DNA from: Thermomonas sp.
GTDB taxonomy: Bacteria; Pseudomonadota; Gammaproteobacteria; Xanthomonadales; Xanthomonadaceae
NCBI RefSeq assembly: GCF_019104945.1
Contig: NZ_JAHRWW010000019.1
Coordinates: forward strand, 26,144-90,143
Length of the DNA stretch: 64,000 nucleotides
Direction: 5' to 3'
The notes beneath the pieces are model-generated. The model was not told where the DNA came from. It ran no database searches and saw only the letters and a list, made by a program, of their open reading frames with translations. Position numbers and translations under genes: made by a program. Position 1 is the first letter of the stretch; the number at the start of each line of letters is the position of its first letter. Below, one piece after another: positions 27,932-38,402 of the stretch.

Positions 27932-28948
27932 ATGTTGTTCCAACGAGTTGCCATTGCCGGTCTTGCGCATATCGATGCGCCGCGTCGCCTGTCTTCGGAA
28001 GAAATCAATGCGCGCCTGCGGCCCACGTTGGAGCGTCTTGGCATCCGCGCGGACGTGCTTGGCGATATCGCGGGTGTACACGAGCGCCGCCTGTGGGACG
28101 ACAACGTGCAGGCCTCCGACGCCGCAACACTTGCGGGTGTCAAGGCGCTGGCCGATGCGGGCATCGACCCGAACAAAGTGGGCCTGCTGGTAAATACCTC
28201 GGTGAGCCGCGACTATTTAGAGCCGTCCACCGCGTCGATCGTGTCGGGCAATCTCGGCCTGCCAGATACCTGCCAAAATTTTGATATTGCCAATGCCTGC
28301 CTTGCCTTTATCAACGGCATGGACATCGCTAGCCGCATGATCGAGCGTGGTGAGATTGAATACGCATTGGTGGTGGACGGTGAAACCGCCAATATGGCCT
28401 ATGAAAAAACGCTGGAGCGCATGCTGCGCGACGACGTCACCGAAGACGACTTCCGCCGCGAAATGGCCACACTGACTCTGGGCTCGGGTGCCGCCGCGAT
28501 GGTGTTGGCGCGCGCTGAACTGGCCCCCGGTGCACCGCGCTACAAGGGCGGTGTAACGCGGGCGGCCACCGAGTGGAATAAGCTCTGCCGTGGCAACCTC
28601 GACGGCATGATCACCGACACCCGCATGCTGCTGATCGAGGGCGTGAAACTTGCCAGCAAGACCTTTGAAGTGGCTAAGCAGAAGCTGGGTTGGGTCACCT
28701 CGGAGCTTGATGAGTTCGTGATCCACCAAGTCAGCAAAGTGCACACCGCTGCTTTCACCAAGGCCATGGGCATCGACCCGCGCAAGGTGATGACGATCTT
28801 TGGTGAGCACGGCAATATCGGCCCTGCGAGCGTGCCGATTGTGCTCTCCAAATTGCGCGAAATGGGCCGCTTGAAGAAGGGCAGCCGCGTGGCGCTGCTG
28901 GGTATCGGCTCGGGCCTGAACTGCTCGATGGCCGAGGTAGAGTGGTAA
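27932..28948 (+). CDS. oleA: OleA, acyl-CoA head-to-head condensing thiolase
   Basis: 338 aa. OleA joins two fatty acyl-CoAs to a beta-keto acid, the first step of long-chain olefin synthesis in the membrane or cytoplasm. The sequence is very close to Xanthomonas campestris OleA as I remember it. All the key residues fall at a constant offset of 20: Cys123 (ANACLAFINGMD, Cys143 there), Glu97 (YLEPST, Glu117), His265 (FVIHQVS, His285) and Asn295 (GEHGNIGPAS, Asn315). A simple FabH would differ at Glu97. oleB, oleC and oleD are not in this window. A small hairpin GGCACC/GGTGCC (27898-27914) lies in its leader. Confidence 0.92.
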   Translation: MLFQRVAIAGLAHIDAPRRLSSEEINARLRPTLERLGIRADVLGDIAGVHERRLWDDNVQASDAATLAGVKALADAGIDPNKVGLLVNTSVSRDYLEPSTASIVSGNLGLPDTCQNFDIANACLAFINGMDIASRMIERGEIEYALVVDGETANMAYEKTLERMLRDDVTEDDFRREMATLTLGSGAAAMVLARAELAPGAPRYKGGVTRAATEWNKLCRGNLDGMITDTRMLLIEGVKLASKTFEVAKQKLGWVTSELDEFVIHQVSKVHTAAFTKAMGIDPRKVMTIFGEHGNIGPASVPIVLSKLREMGRLKKGSRVALLGIGSGLNCSMAEVEW

Positions 28949-28957
28949 CCGTTTAAT

Positions 28958-30043
28958 TTAGCGGCGTTTGCCCTGCTGCTGCGCGAGTGCCCACTGCACA
29001 TGTTCGCGCACGATGGCGGATGGGTCGTTGATGCGGGTGTTTAAGGCTTCGATGACGGCTGGGGAGTAGGCGGCATTGCCCAGCGCAATGGCGATATTCC
29101 GCAGCCAGCTTTCATAGCCCGCGCGACGCACCGACATGCCTTCGGTTTTACTCAGATAAGTCTCTTCGTCCCAAGCAAACAGATCGGCCAGTTGCGGGCC
29201 TTCTAGCCCGTTGCGCGGGGCGAAGTCGGCTTCCATGGTGATCTGCGCGTATTTATTCCACGGGCATACCAACTGGCAGTCGTCACAGCCGAAGATGCGG
29301 TTACCCATCAATGGGCGCAGCTCCAGATCAATGCTGCCTTTATGCTCGATAGTGAGATAGGCAATACAGCGGCGTGCGTCGAGTTTGTACGGGGCCACAA
29401 TCGCGCCAGTGGGGCAGGCGGTGATGCAGCGCGTGCAGGTGCCGCAGTGGTCGCTGACGGGCGCGTCGATGGGCAGTGGTAGGTCGGTCAGAATCTCGCC
29501 GAGAAAAAAATACGAACCTGCGCCGCGCGACATGGTGAGCGTGTGTTTGCCGCGCCAGCCGAGCCCGGCCTTTTGCGCCAGCGGTTTTTCCATAATCGGT
29601 GCGGAGTCACAAAATGCGCGATAGCCAAATGGCCCGATCACAGATTGAATGTGGTCGGCAAATTTTTGCAGACGCTTGCGCATCACCTTGTGGTAATCAC
29701 GGCCCAGCGCATAGCGCGAGATATAGCCTTTCTGGTCATCATGAATCACGTCCCACGCTTGTTTGATATTGGCTTGGGCGAAATTCATGCTCACGCAAAT
29801 GGCGCGAATGGCGCCAGGGTGCAGGGTGTCTGGGTGGGTACGCATATGCGCGCGCTCTTCCAGCCACTGCATGCTGCCGTGATGACCCGCATCTAGATAT
29901 TCATGCAGGCCCACTTCGGCCTCACTCAAATCGAGGTCGGTAATGCCGAGATCTTCAAACCCAAAATCACTGGCCCAGCGCTTGATGTCTGCGGCCAGCG
30001 CCGCGTAATCCAGAAGGGGCTGCTGCTCTTGCATACGGGCCAT
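28958..30043 (-). CDS. queG: Epoxyqueuosine reductase QueG
   Basis: 361 aa, cobalamin-dependent iron-sulfur enzyme for the last step of tRNA queuosine synthesis. Motifs are CDSAPIMEKPLAQKAGLGWRGKHT and two ferredoxin-like [4Fe-4S] sites, CGTCTRCITACPTGA and CDDCQLVCPWN, with a further Cys in RRCIAYLT. The C-terminal HEAT-like stretch (RNIAIALGNAAYSPAVIEAL) is complete. Start ATG 30043 or the ATG three codons later. Convergent with oleA, 9 bases apart. Confidence 0.95.
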   Translation of the reverse strand: MARMQEQQPLLDYAALAADIKRWASDFGFEDLGITDLDLSEAEVGLHEYLDAGHHGSMQWLEERAHMRTHPDTLHPGAIRAICVSMNFAQANIKQAWDVIHDDQKGYISRYALGRDYHKVMRKRLQKFADHIQSVIGPFGYRAFCDSAPIMEKPLAQKAGLGWRGKHTLTMSRGAGSYFFLGEILTDLPLPIDAPVSDHCGTCTRCITACPTGAIVAPYKLDARRCIAYLTIEHKGSIDLELRPLMGNRIFGCDDCQLVCPWNKYAQITMEADFAPRNGLEGPQLADLFAWDEETYLSKTEGMSVRRAGYESWLRNIAIALGNAAYSPAVIEALNTRINDPSAIVREHVQWALAQQQGKRR

Positions 30044-30075
30044 TTTACGTGGCCCGCGTGCAGGCAGTGAATTTA

Positions 30076-31488
30076 TTAGCGAATAATGATGTCAAGCAAC
30101 CATTTGGCCTTGCTGTACGGCGGTTTCAAAAAGTCACCGCCAGTGCGCTTGGCCTGCCAGAACACCGGCAGCAGTTTGCTGAGCGTGTCGAAGCCAATTT
30201 GGCTGTGATAGGCGCCCATGCCGCTGGCACCGACGCCGCCGAATGGCAGGTTGTTGATTGCGTTGTGAAACAGTGTGTCGTTGACGGACACGCCACCGGC
30301 GATGGTCTCGTGCAGAATTTTTTCAATCGTCGCGCTGTGATAGCTAAACGGATACAGCGCCAAAGGTCGATCATGGCTGTTGATATAGGCGATGGCTTCG
30401 TCCAATGATTGATACGACTTCACCGGCAGCAATGGGCCAAAAATTTCATCCTGCATGATCTTGGCATCGTCGCCGGGTTCAAGCACCACCGTGGGCGGTA
30501 GCAGGCGCTGCTGGGCATTGGTGCTACCCGCGAGCGTGACCACCTGCAGGCCGCGCTGCTGGGCATCGTCTAAATAACTTTGCAGGCGATCGAATTGCCC
30601 CTGGTTGACCACGCGGGTGTAATCGTCAAGGTTGGAGAAATCGTTGCCGTAACGGGCGTGTACTTCGCTGCGTAGTGCCTCAATAAACGCATCGCGTTTG
30701 CTCGCCGGTACCAGCACGTAATCGGGGGCGATGCAGGTCTGCCCGCAGTTGAACCATTTGCCAGTTGCAATACGCGCGGCGGCTTTTTCAACGGGGTAAT
30801 CGTCGCAAATGAGCACCGGCGATTTTCCGCCCAACTCCAGCGTGACTGGGGTGAGGTTGGGAGCAGCGGCGGCCATGACCTTGCGGCCTACGGCGGTGGA
30901 GCCGGTAAAAATGAGATGGTCGAACGGCAGCGCGGAGAACGCCGCGCCGACTTCAGGGCCGCCAGTAGCCACCGCCACACGGTTTGTGGGGAAGACTTCG
31001 GCGAGTAGGTCGCGCAGGAACACACTGGTGCGCGGGGTGTGTTCCGATGGTTTCAGATACACGTGGTTACCCGCAGCAATGGCGGTAGCGAGTGGAATCA
31101 ATGCGAGATTCACCGGGTAGTTCCACGGCGCAATAATCCCCACCACGCCCAGCGGCACTGGGCGGATCTGTGCGCGGCCGGGCATGAAGCGCCAGCCCAC
31201 GCCCACGTTGCGGGGTTTCATCCAGCGCCGCAGGTGTTTGATGAGGTGGTCGATTTCGTTGAGGGTGGCCATGCCGTCGGCGATGCGGCTTTCGTCCAGC
31301 GAACGGTGGTCGAAGTCGGCGGCAATGGTGCGCGCCATTTCGTCCAAACGCCGTTTGAGCACGTCGCGTAAGCGTTGTAAGTCGCTGCGGCGCTGCGCGT
31401 AACTCGGCTTATTCGCCTGCCATGCGCTGCGCAGGCGGTCGAGGGTGGGACGAAGGTCGGCGGGTAAGGTATCGGCGGTCATGTCCAT
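30076..31488 (-). CDS. calB: Aldehyde dehydrogenase, coniferyl-aldehyde dehydrogenase type
   Basis: 470 aa. NAD(P)-dependent oxidation of aldehydes. Catalytic Cys is in FNCGQTCIAP and the general-base Glu in LELGGKSPV; IAPWNYP and TGSTAVGRKVM form the cofactor site. The Rossmann and tail layout matches coniferyl-aldehyde dehydrogenases, whose name reflects one studied member rather than a proven substrate here. Starts MDMTADTLPAD at 31488 (or 31482). The frame stays open to 32025 across the divergent gene, but that part is not conserved. Confidence 0.85.
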   Translation of the reverse strand: MDMTADTLPADLRPTLDRLRSAWQANKPSYAQRRSDLQRLRDVLKRRLDEMARTIAADFDHRSLDESRIADGMATLNEIDHLIKHLRRWMKPRNVGVGWRFMPGRAQIRPVPLGVVGIIAPWNYPVNLALIPLATAIAAGNHVYLKPSEHTPRTSVFLRDLLAEVFPTNRVAVATGGPEVGAAFSALPFDHLIFTGSTAVGRKVMAAAAPNLTPVTLELGGKSPVLICDDYPVEKAAARIATGKWFNCGQTCIAPDYVLVPASKRDAFIEALRSEVHARYGNDFSNLDDYTRVVNQGQFDRLQSYLDDAQQRGLQVVTLAGSTNAQQRLLPPTVVLEPGDDAKIMQDEIFGPLLPVKSYQSLDEAIAYINSHDRPLALYPFSYHSATIEKILHETIAGGVSVNDTLFHNAINNLPFGGVGASGMGAYHSQIGFDTLSKLLPVFWQAKRTGGDFLKPPYSKAKWLLDIIIR

Positions 31489-31527
31489 ACGCCGCAGTGT
31501 AGTACGTCTGGCGGTAGAATCTAGTGC

Positions 31528-32064
31528 ATGAATATTCGACCTTATCGCAACGTGCGCCCCACGCTGGGCCAACGCAACTATATCGATCCTCTGTCTGCCG
31601 TCATCGGCGATGTGGTGCTGGGGGATGATGTCTCGGTGTGGCCGCTCACGGTGATTCGCGGCGACGTCAATTTCATCCGTATTGGTGACCGCACCAATAT
31701 CCAAGACGGCACTGTGATCCATGTCAGCCACGACGGCCCGCATGCCAAGCTGGGCGGGTTTGCCACGCGCATCGGCAGCGATGTCACCATTGGCCATAAG
31801 GCGATCATCCACGCCTGCACCATTGAAGACGCCGTGCTGATTGGCATGGGCGCGATCATCCTCGACGGCGCTGTGGTGAAGAAGCACGGCTTTGTGGGCG
31901 CGGGTGCGGTGGTTTCGCCGGGCAAGGTGGTGGGCGAAGGCGAGCTTTGGGTGGGTAACCCAGCGAAAAAGCTGCGCGATCTTTCGGCAGCGGAAATTGA
32001 GGGGCTGTATTACAGCGCCAAGCACTATGTGCGGCTGAAGGATGAATACCTCAGCGGCGCGTAG
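31528..32064 (+). CDS. Gamma-class carbonic anhydrase family protein (YrdA-like)
   Basis: 178 aa, left-handed beta-helix built of hexapeptide repeats (VIGDVVLGDDVSVWPLTVIRGD, RIGSDVTIGHKAIIHACTIED). The three zinc-ligand histidines His65, His90 and His95 are present, as in gamma carbonic anhydrases. Many YrdA-like proteins lack measured activity, so the enzyme role is uncertain. Divergent from the aldehyde dehydrogenase gene; convergent with aroE, 3 bases between stops. Confidence 0.9.
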   Translation: MNIRPYRNVRPTLGQRNYIDPLSAVIGDVVLGDDVSVWPLTVIRGDVNFIRIGDRTNIQDGTVIHVSHDGPHAKLGGFATRIGSDVTIGHKAIIHACTIEDAVLIGMGAIILDGAVVKKHGFVGAGAVVSPGKVVGEGELWVGNPAKKLRDLSAAEIEGLYYSAKHYVRLKDEYLSGA

Positions 32065-32067
32065 TGC

Positions 32068-32901
32068 TTAGTCGGCGGTAAACAGCGCGGCGGAGCGCGC
32101 GGCCAGCTCGGCGTACACCGCGTCGGTTTCAGGCCGCACGCCGTGCCACAGGCGGAAGCTTTCGGCGGCTTGTTCTACCAACATGCCAAGGCCGTCCACG
32201 GTTTTGTGGCAACGTGCGGCACGCGCCCACGCAAGGAAGCCGACAGCGGCTTCGCCATAGCTGAGGTCTACTGCATCGCTGCGCGGTGCGGCCAAGGCCA
32301 TGGGCAGCTCCAGTAGTTGGCCGCTGCGGCTGGCGGAGGTGGCATTGATGAGTAGGTCGAAGCCACCCAAGGTAGGCAGCGAATCCCAGTTGCGTGCGTG
32401 CACGCGGCCCGGCTCACCCATGGCGTCCATCAGCGCGTCGGCGCGCGCGGGGGTGCGGTTCACCACGACCATTTCACGAATACCCGCATCTAGAAGCGCG
32501 GGGGCGACGCCGCGTGCAGCACCACCCGCACCCAGCAGCAACACGCGGCGCTGGCGCAGGTCGAGGCCATGGCGCTCGGTGAGGTCGCGGACCAGGCCAA
32601 GACCATCGGTATTGTCGCCGCGCCAGTTATCGCCATCGCGGATTAAGGTGTTGACGGCACCGGCGCGTTGCGCGCGCGCGCTGAGGCTGTTGCCGCACAG
32701 GGCGAAGGCGTTTTCCTTCAGGGGCAGGGTGACGTTCGCGCCGTCCACACCGCTTTCGGCAAGCAGGCTTGGAAAGCTGTCTGGGTCAGCTTCGATGGCC
32801 GTGTACTTCATCGCGATGCCTGTTTGTTTGGCAAACGCGGTGTGGATATGGGGGGACTGCGAATGCGAGATTGGGCTTCCAAAAACGGCGTAGTGCTTCA
32901 T
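32068..32901 (-). CDS. aroE: Shikimate dehydrogenase
   Basis: 277 aa, NADPH-dependent reduction of 3-dehydroshikimate, fourth step of chorismate synthesis. Substrate motif [14 protein letters not shown], catalytic Lys62 in LPLKENAF, the matching Asp in [13 protein letters not shown], and nucleotide motif GAGGAARG with NRTPARA. GGAGG lies just before ATG 32901. It is downstream of hemB with an 18-base gap. Its pathway supplies chorismate, the substrate of the chorismatase-like gene nearby. Confidence 0.95.
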   Translation of the reverse strand: MKHYAVFGSPISHSQSPHIHTAFAKQTGIAMKYTAIEADPDSFPSLLAESGVDGANVTLPLKENAFALCGNSLSARAQRAGAVNTLIRDGDNWRGDNTDGLGLVRDLTERHGLDLRQRRVLLLGAGGAARGVAPALLDAGIREMVVVNRTPARADALMDAMGEPGRVHARNWDSLPTLGGFDLLINATSASRSGQLLELPMALAAPRSDAVDLSYGEAAVGFLAWARAARCHKTVDGLGMLVEQAAESFRLWHGVRPETDAVYAELAARSAALFTAD

Positions 32902-32919
32902 GCGCAGTCCCTCCAAAAT

Positions 32920-33918
<999 letters not shown>

Positions 33919-33939
33919 TTACGCCCGTGCGCGTGATTT

Positions 33940-34182
33940 TTAGAGGATGCCGCCGCCCAGCAAGAGGCGAATAGTGCCGATGCCGATGGCAAAGCCGTTG
34001 AGAATCAAGCCAATGATGCCGGTGATGCGGCCTTTATTGGTGGCAATCGCAATGATCGAGAGGATCAGCCCCACAACCGCAAACGGGATCATGAACCAGT
34101 TGCCCCAGCCCAGCAGGGGAATGAGGGCGACGATCATCCACAGCAGGGCCAAGATGCCCCAAATCAGGCTAACAATTCCCAT
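33940..34182 (-). CDS. Small hydrophobic membrane protein
   Basis: 80 aa, almost entirely hydrophobic, with two or three membrane segments (MGIVSLIWGILALLWMIVAL, WFMIPFAVVGLILSIIAIAT, GIIGLILNGFAIGIGTIRLL). Start ATG 34182 is chosen because the frame upstream is not hydrophobic or conserved. The pattern fits DUF4190-like small integral proteins, but no function can be given. It lies upstream of hemB on the same strand. Confidence 0.7.
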   Translation of the reverse strand: MGIVSLIWGILALLWMIVALIPLLGWGNWFMIPFAVVGLILSIIAIATNKGRITGIIGLILNGFAIGIGTIRLLLGGGIL

Positions 34183-34243
34183 AGTGCGCAGCGTCCTTAG
34201 CGGGTGAAGTTGCACATTGCCTTGTGGCGAGAGGGGATGCAAG

Positions 34244-35248
34244 TCAGACGTGGCAGCCGTCGATTTCTACCAGCAGCTCGCGGCGGCAGACATGGCCATG
34301 TAACACAATGCGCGGCACACCCGGCAGGCGCTGCGCAAGTAGTGCGTCTACCTGCGGCATGGCGGCAGCGTCGCGCACATACACCTTGAGGGGCGTGCGT
34401 TGGCCGAGTGCGGGCGAGAGCGCGGGGCGCTGCGTGCGCGCGCTACTGATGAGCGTTTGCAGGTTGGTGAGCACTTCATCGAGTTGGGCTTCGAGCTGGT
34501 GATCGTGCTGCGATGCATGGCCCACTACTGCGGCGGTGCCGGAGAGCAGCAGCGGCATATTGCTGGAGGCGGGGAGTAGTGCACGCGCAAACCCCGGCGC
34601 CTGCGGGCCGTATTGGCGCGGGTAGCGCCACGCCTGCACTTGGCGCGGGTTTTCTAGCGGTGTCCCCGGAGTAGTGGCGGCGAGCCAATACAGCTGAAAG
34701 CGGCCGCTGCGTTGGGCGTGGCCGATGGCGGTGGCGGCCGGCAGTTCGTGGGGGTGCTGAGCGCGGCCAATGCCACGTGCGCGGCCCACACAAAAGCGCC
34801 GATAGCGTTCGGCATCACCCTCACCTTCGGTGATCGCGTCGAGGTAGTTCCAAATGCGCAGCGGGCGCGCATAGAGGCTTTCTGATAGCCACGCTTCAAA
34901 CCGTGCGTACGCCTCAGCTGCAACGGTTTCAATATCGCCTGTATCGGCAAGTTCCAAGGCGCAGAACTGCAGCCCGCTACCGTGACTGAAGGCGATGCCA
35001 TCGCGCTGGCCATGCTGCACATGATCGTTGACCCGCCAAACTTCGAGTGGCGCGGCCGTGAGTGGGGTAAGTGTAACTTGCACGTGCCGCGTATCATCGA
35101 CCCGCGCCGCTTCGTGGCCGAAGCTAAATGCGGCCAGTAGTTGGGGGTCTTGCAGCACGTCCGCAAGTGGCGCGTCGCGGTAGTCGATGCACAGTGCGGA
35201 AAGCGCGGCGGTGGGGGTGGAAGCGGGCGCAAACATTGGCCTAATCAT
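34244..35248 (-). CDS. xanB2: Chorismatase, XanB2-like (hydroxybenzoate synthase)
   Basis: 334 aa of the FkbO/Hyg5/XanB2 chorismatase family (older label: pteridine-dependent deoxygenase-like). Family features: AAFSFG near the N-terminus, RIWNYLDAITEGEGDAERYRRFCVGRARG in the middle, SGRFQLYWLA, and a C-terminal Glu328 in LLVEIDG at the position of the family's catalytic Glu. In Xanthomonas XanB2 splits chorismate to 3- and 4-hydroxybenzoate, feeding xanthomonadin and ubiquinone. Exact product type cannot be told by eye. In Xanthomonas the gene is part of the pigment cluster; here it lies about 9 kb upstream of it, on the opposite strand. Confidence 0.82.
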   Translation of the reverse strand: MIRPMFAPASTPTAALSALCIDYRDAPLADVLQDPQLLAAFSFGHEAARVDDTRHVQVTLTPLTAAPLEVWRVNDHVQHGQRDGIAFSHGSGLQFCALELADTGDIETVAAEAYARFEAWLSESLYARPLRIWNYLDAITEGEGDAERYRRFCVGRARGIGRAQHPHELPAATAIGHAQRSGRFQLYWLAATTPGTPLENPRQVQAWRYPRQYGPQAPGFARALLPASSNMPLLLSGTAAVVGHASQHDHQLEAQLDEVLTNLQTLISSARTQRPALSPALGQRTPLKVYVRDAAAMPQVDALLAQRLPGVPRIVLHGHVCRRELLVEIDGCHV

Positions 35249-35315
35249 ACCAAGACGTCCGGGAATTAGCCCCGCTTGCGTACACTTCTAACAGGATGAG
35301 GCCAAGGAATCTGCA

Positions 35316-35999
35316 ATGAACTGGATGCTGTGTGGCGTGTTGTTATGGGTATCGGGGAGCGTGTTTGCCACCGAGCTACCCGTACAGACAAAGACAATTA
35401 CCGAAAAGTCAGCCAGTGTGACGATTGATGTGGGCTATCCACAAACTCAGCAGCCCACGATTGATGCGGCACTTGCCGCCTGGGTCAAGCAGCAAGTCGA
35501 TTCTTTCAAAGACGGCAGTGGCGACCCCGATGAGGCCAGGTGGTCGCTGGATATCGAGTACAACATCGCGCGAAACGATCGGCAGATGTTCTCGGTACTG
35601 TTCACTGTGGGCGAATACACCGGCGGCGCGCACGGCAATATCGGGTTTAAGACGTTTAATTTTCTATTGCCGAACGGGCAGCCGCTCGACATTGAGCAAG
35701 TCATTGATGGGCGCAAAGGATTGGAGCGCTTGAGCGCATTGACCGTTGCTGAGCTCAAGCAAAGATTGCTGGCCGATGGCGGGAGTGATACGAAATGGAT
35801 CGAAACCGGCGCGGGGCCAGAATGGAGCAACTTCGATGCGTTTATTCTGCTTTCCGATACGTTGCTGATTCAGTTTGCCCCCTACCAAGTAGCGTCTTAT
35901 GCCGATGGCCCGCAGGACGTGGAAATTCCGCTAACTGCACTGAAAGGGGCGCTGCGCTCCAATCTCGGTGCGTGGGCGCAGCAGCTAGACGTTAACTAA
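35316..35999 (+). CDS. Secreted DUF3298-domain protein
   Basis: 227 aa with signal peptide MNWMLCGVLLWVSGSVFATE. An N-terminal DUF4163-like half (about 25-125) includes the GGAHGN motif in GEYTGGAHGNIGFKTFNF. The C-terminal DUF3298 half ends with LLIQFAPYQVASYADGPQDVEIPL, the family's typical FxPYxVxxYAxG pattern. Such domains occur in RsiV-type lysozyme sensors and in free periplasmic proteins; a role here is unknown. Confidence 0.78.
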   Translation: MNWMLCGVLLWVSGSVFATELPVQTKTITEKSASVTIDVGYPQTQQPTIDAALAAWVKQQVDSFKDGSGDPDEARWSLDIEYNIARNDRQMFSVLFTVGEYTGGAHGNIGFKTFNFLLPNGQPLDIEQVIDGRKGLERLSALTVAELKQRLLADGGSDTKWIETGAGPEWSNFDAFILLSDTLLIQFAPYQVASYADGPQDVEIPLTALKGALRSNLGAWAQQLDVN

Positions 36000-36075
36000 C
36001 GGCACGGGCATAACACCGCGTGGCGCGTTACGATCGGCAGATTGTGCGCAGGGCACGAGGACGAATGAGGATGCA

Positions 36076-38394
36076 ATGGCAAGGAATACGAATGCAGCCT
36101 GGCTGCTGGGGGCGTTGCTGGTGAGTGGCGGTGCGATGGCGCAGGGGGTGACGACGGCTGATTACGCGCGCGCGGCGTCGATGCTGGCCGACCGCACCAT
36201 GCCGCTGGTGGACCATTCGGTAAGCGGCGCACAGTGGCTGCGCGACGGCAGTTTGGTGTATCGCGAAAGCACCGCGGGTAAAACCCAAGTGTTGCGCTTT
36301 GATCCCGCCACGGGCAAAACGCGACCAGCCTTCAAAACGCAGGCGCTGGCGGATGCAATGAACCTTGCCGCTGGCGGCAAGGGCAAGCCGGTGCAGGCCG
36401 ATAAGCTGCCGCCGCTGCAGGTCTCGCAAAATGCAGATGGCAGCCTTCTGTTGACCAGTTTTTTCGGCGGCAATGCGTTCCGCTGCACCGATAGTGGCTG
36501 TGGCGCCGTCACCCATGCCAAGAGTGGCCCAGAGCCCGGTGCGGCCTCGCCCGATGGCAAGCAAGAAGCCTTCGTGCGCGACTGGAATCTATGGCTGCGC
36601 GATGTGGCGAGTGGCAAAGAAACCCAGCTTACCTTCGACGGTAAAACCGACTACGGCTACGCCACCGATAACGCCGGTTGGAAGCACACCGACAACGCGA
36701 TTGTGCTGTGGTCGCCGGATGGTAAAAAAATCGCCACGTTTCAGCAGGACCAGCGCAAGACCAGCACCATGACAATGGTCGGTACCAATGTGGGCGCACC
36801 CAAGGTTGAACAGTGGAAATACCCGTTTGCGGGCGATAAAGACGTGACCGTGATCGAGCGTGTCATTGTGGATCTTTCCGGCAGCAAGCCGCAGTTGATT
36901 CGCCTGCAGATGCCCGCCGACCAACACCGTTCCACCTGCAGCGATGACATCGTCTGCAGCAAGGGTTGGGAAGACGTGCAATGGGCGAAAGACGGTAAAA
37001 CACTGGCCTTTGTCAGCACCGATCGCGGCCACAAATCAGCCACGTTACGCATCGCCGATGCCACTACCGGAAAGGTGCGCGATGTGTTCACTGAAACCGT
37101 GGCCACGCAGTACCAAAGCGCGCCAACGCTGAGCTCGGTGCTGTGGCGCTATCTGCCCGAGAGCAAGGAGTTCCTGTGGTTTAGCCAGAAGAGCAACTGG
37201 GGCCATTTGTACTTGCATGATCTCACCACCGGAAAGGAAAAGCGTCAGATCACCCATGGTGATTGGAACGTCACCAAGCTGGAGCGTATGGACCTTGCTG
37301 GCCGCACGCTGTGGATCAGTGGTGTGGGGCGTGAAACCGGGCGCGATCCGTATTTTGCGCATTTCTACAAAGTGGGCATGGATGGCGGCGACGTGCAGCT
37401 ATTGACGCCGGAAAACGCCAACCATGCGGTCTCTGTGTCTGAAGACGGCAAGTATTTCGTCGATACCTATTCCACAATTGCTACCGCACCAGTAACCGTA
37501 GTGCGCAGCGCGGAGGGTAAAGAGGTAGCGGCGGTTGCGAAGGCCGACTTGTCGCGCCTAAAAGCCGCAGGCTGGGTGGCGCCAGAGTCGTTCACGGTGA
37601 AGGGGCGCGACGGCCAGACCGATATCTACGGTCAGATGTTCAAGCCGTCCAACTTCGACGCCAAGAAGAAGTACCCGATCATCACCTATATCTATCCCGG
37701 CCCGCAGGTGGGCTCGGTGCGCAGCCGCAGTTTCACCCCAGCGCACGGCGACCATCAAGCCTTGGCTGAGTTGGGGTTCATCGTGATTGCGGTGGATGGT
37801 ATGGGTACGCCGCTGCGCAGCAAGGCGTTTCAAGACGCCTATTACGGCAATATGACCGATAACACCCTGCCAGACCAAGTGGCCGCGCTGAAAGAACTGG
37901 GCGCGCGCTACGCATGGATTGATACCACGCGTGCAGGCATGTGGGGCCATTCTGGCGGCGGTAATGCCACCGCGACGGCGATGTTCCGCTACCCTGAAAT
38001 TTATAAGGTGGGCATTGCCGAATCGGGCAATCACGACAACCTCACCTATGAAGACGATTGGGGCGAGCGCTATCACGGCTTGCTTGAAGATAAGGGCGAC
38101 GGCAAGACCAATTACACCGGGCAAGATAACGCTTCGATCGCCAAAAACCTGAAAGGCAAGCTGTATCTAATTCACGGTTTGATGGACGATAACGTGCCGG
38201 TGCAATCCACCTTGCAGGTAGTGGCTGCCCTGATGAAGGCCAATAAAGACTTTGATCTGCTGCTACTGCCGCACGCGCATCATGGTTTTGGTATTGACAG
38301 TAATTACGTTATGCGTCGGCGCTGGGATTATTTCGTGAAGAATCTCTTGGGCGCCGAACCGCCGAAAGAGTTTGAGATCAAGCCGCAGTTTTAA
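36076..38394 (+). CDS. Dipeptidyl peptidase IV-type serine peptidase (family S9B)
   Basis: 772 aa with a signal peptide ending SGGAMAQ, so periplasmic or secreted. The N-terminal beta-propeller (DPPIV_N, about 60-490) includes FVRDWNLWLRDV and TDNAGWKHTDNAIVLWSPDGK. The alpha/beta-hydrolase domain carries the nucleophile Ser626 in MWGHSGGGNA, Asp in GLMDDNVPVQ and His in HAHHGFG. It should release dipeptides from peptides, typically X-Pro. A TGAGG ribosome site precedes ATG 36076. Confidence 0.94.
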   Translation: MARNTNAAWLLGALLVSGGAMAQGVTTADYARAASMLADRTMPLVDHSVSGAQWLRDGSLVYRESTAGKTQVLRFDPATGKTRPAFKTQALADAMNLAAGGKGKPVQADKLPPLQVSQNADGSLLLTSFFGGNAFRCTDSGCGAVTHAKSGPEPGAASPDGKQEAFVRDWNLWLRDVASGKETQLTFDGKTDYGYATDNAGWKHTDNAIVLWSPDGKKIATFQQDQRKTSTMTMVGTNVGAPKVEQWKYPFAGDKDVTVIERVIVDLSGSKPQLIRLQMPADQHRSTCSDDIVCSKGWEDVQWAKDGKTLAFVSTDRGHKSATLRIADATTGKVRDVFTETVATQYQSAPTLSSVLWRYLPESKEFLWFSQKSNWGHLYLHDLTTGKEKRQITHGDWNVTKLERMDLAGRTLWISGVGRETGRDPYFAHFYKVGMDGGDVQLLTPENANHAVSVSEDGKYFVDTYSTIATAPVTVVRSAEGKEVAAVAKADLSRLKAAGWVAPESFTVKGRDGQTDIYGQMFKPSNFDAKKKYPIITYIYPGPQVGSVRSRSFTPAHGDHQALAELGFIVIAVDGMGTPLRSKAFQDAYYGNMTDNTLPDQVAALKELGARYAWIDTTRAGMWGHSGGGNATATAMFRYPEIYKVGIAESGNHDNLTYEDDWGERYHGLLEDKGDGKTNYTGQDNASIAKNLKGKLYLIHGLMDDNVPVQSTLQVVAALMKANKDFDLLLLPHAHHGFGIDSNYVMRRRWDYFVKNLLGAEPPKEFEIKPQF

Positions 38395-38402
38395 GTAAGG
38401 TA

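Noticed and set aside
27932..28948. Reading oleA as FabH
   Set aside because: Glu97 in YLEPST and the spacing of Cys123, His265 and Asn295 match OleA; fatty-acid FabH differs there.
31489..32025. N-terminal extension of the aldehyde dehydrogenase frame
   Set aside because: It runs across the divergent carbonic anhydrase gene and is not dehydrogenase-like; the start is at 31488 or 31482.
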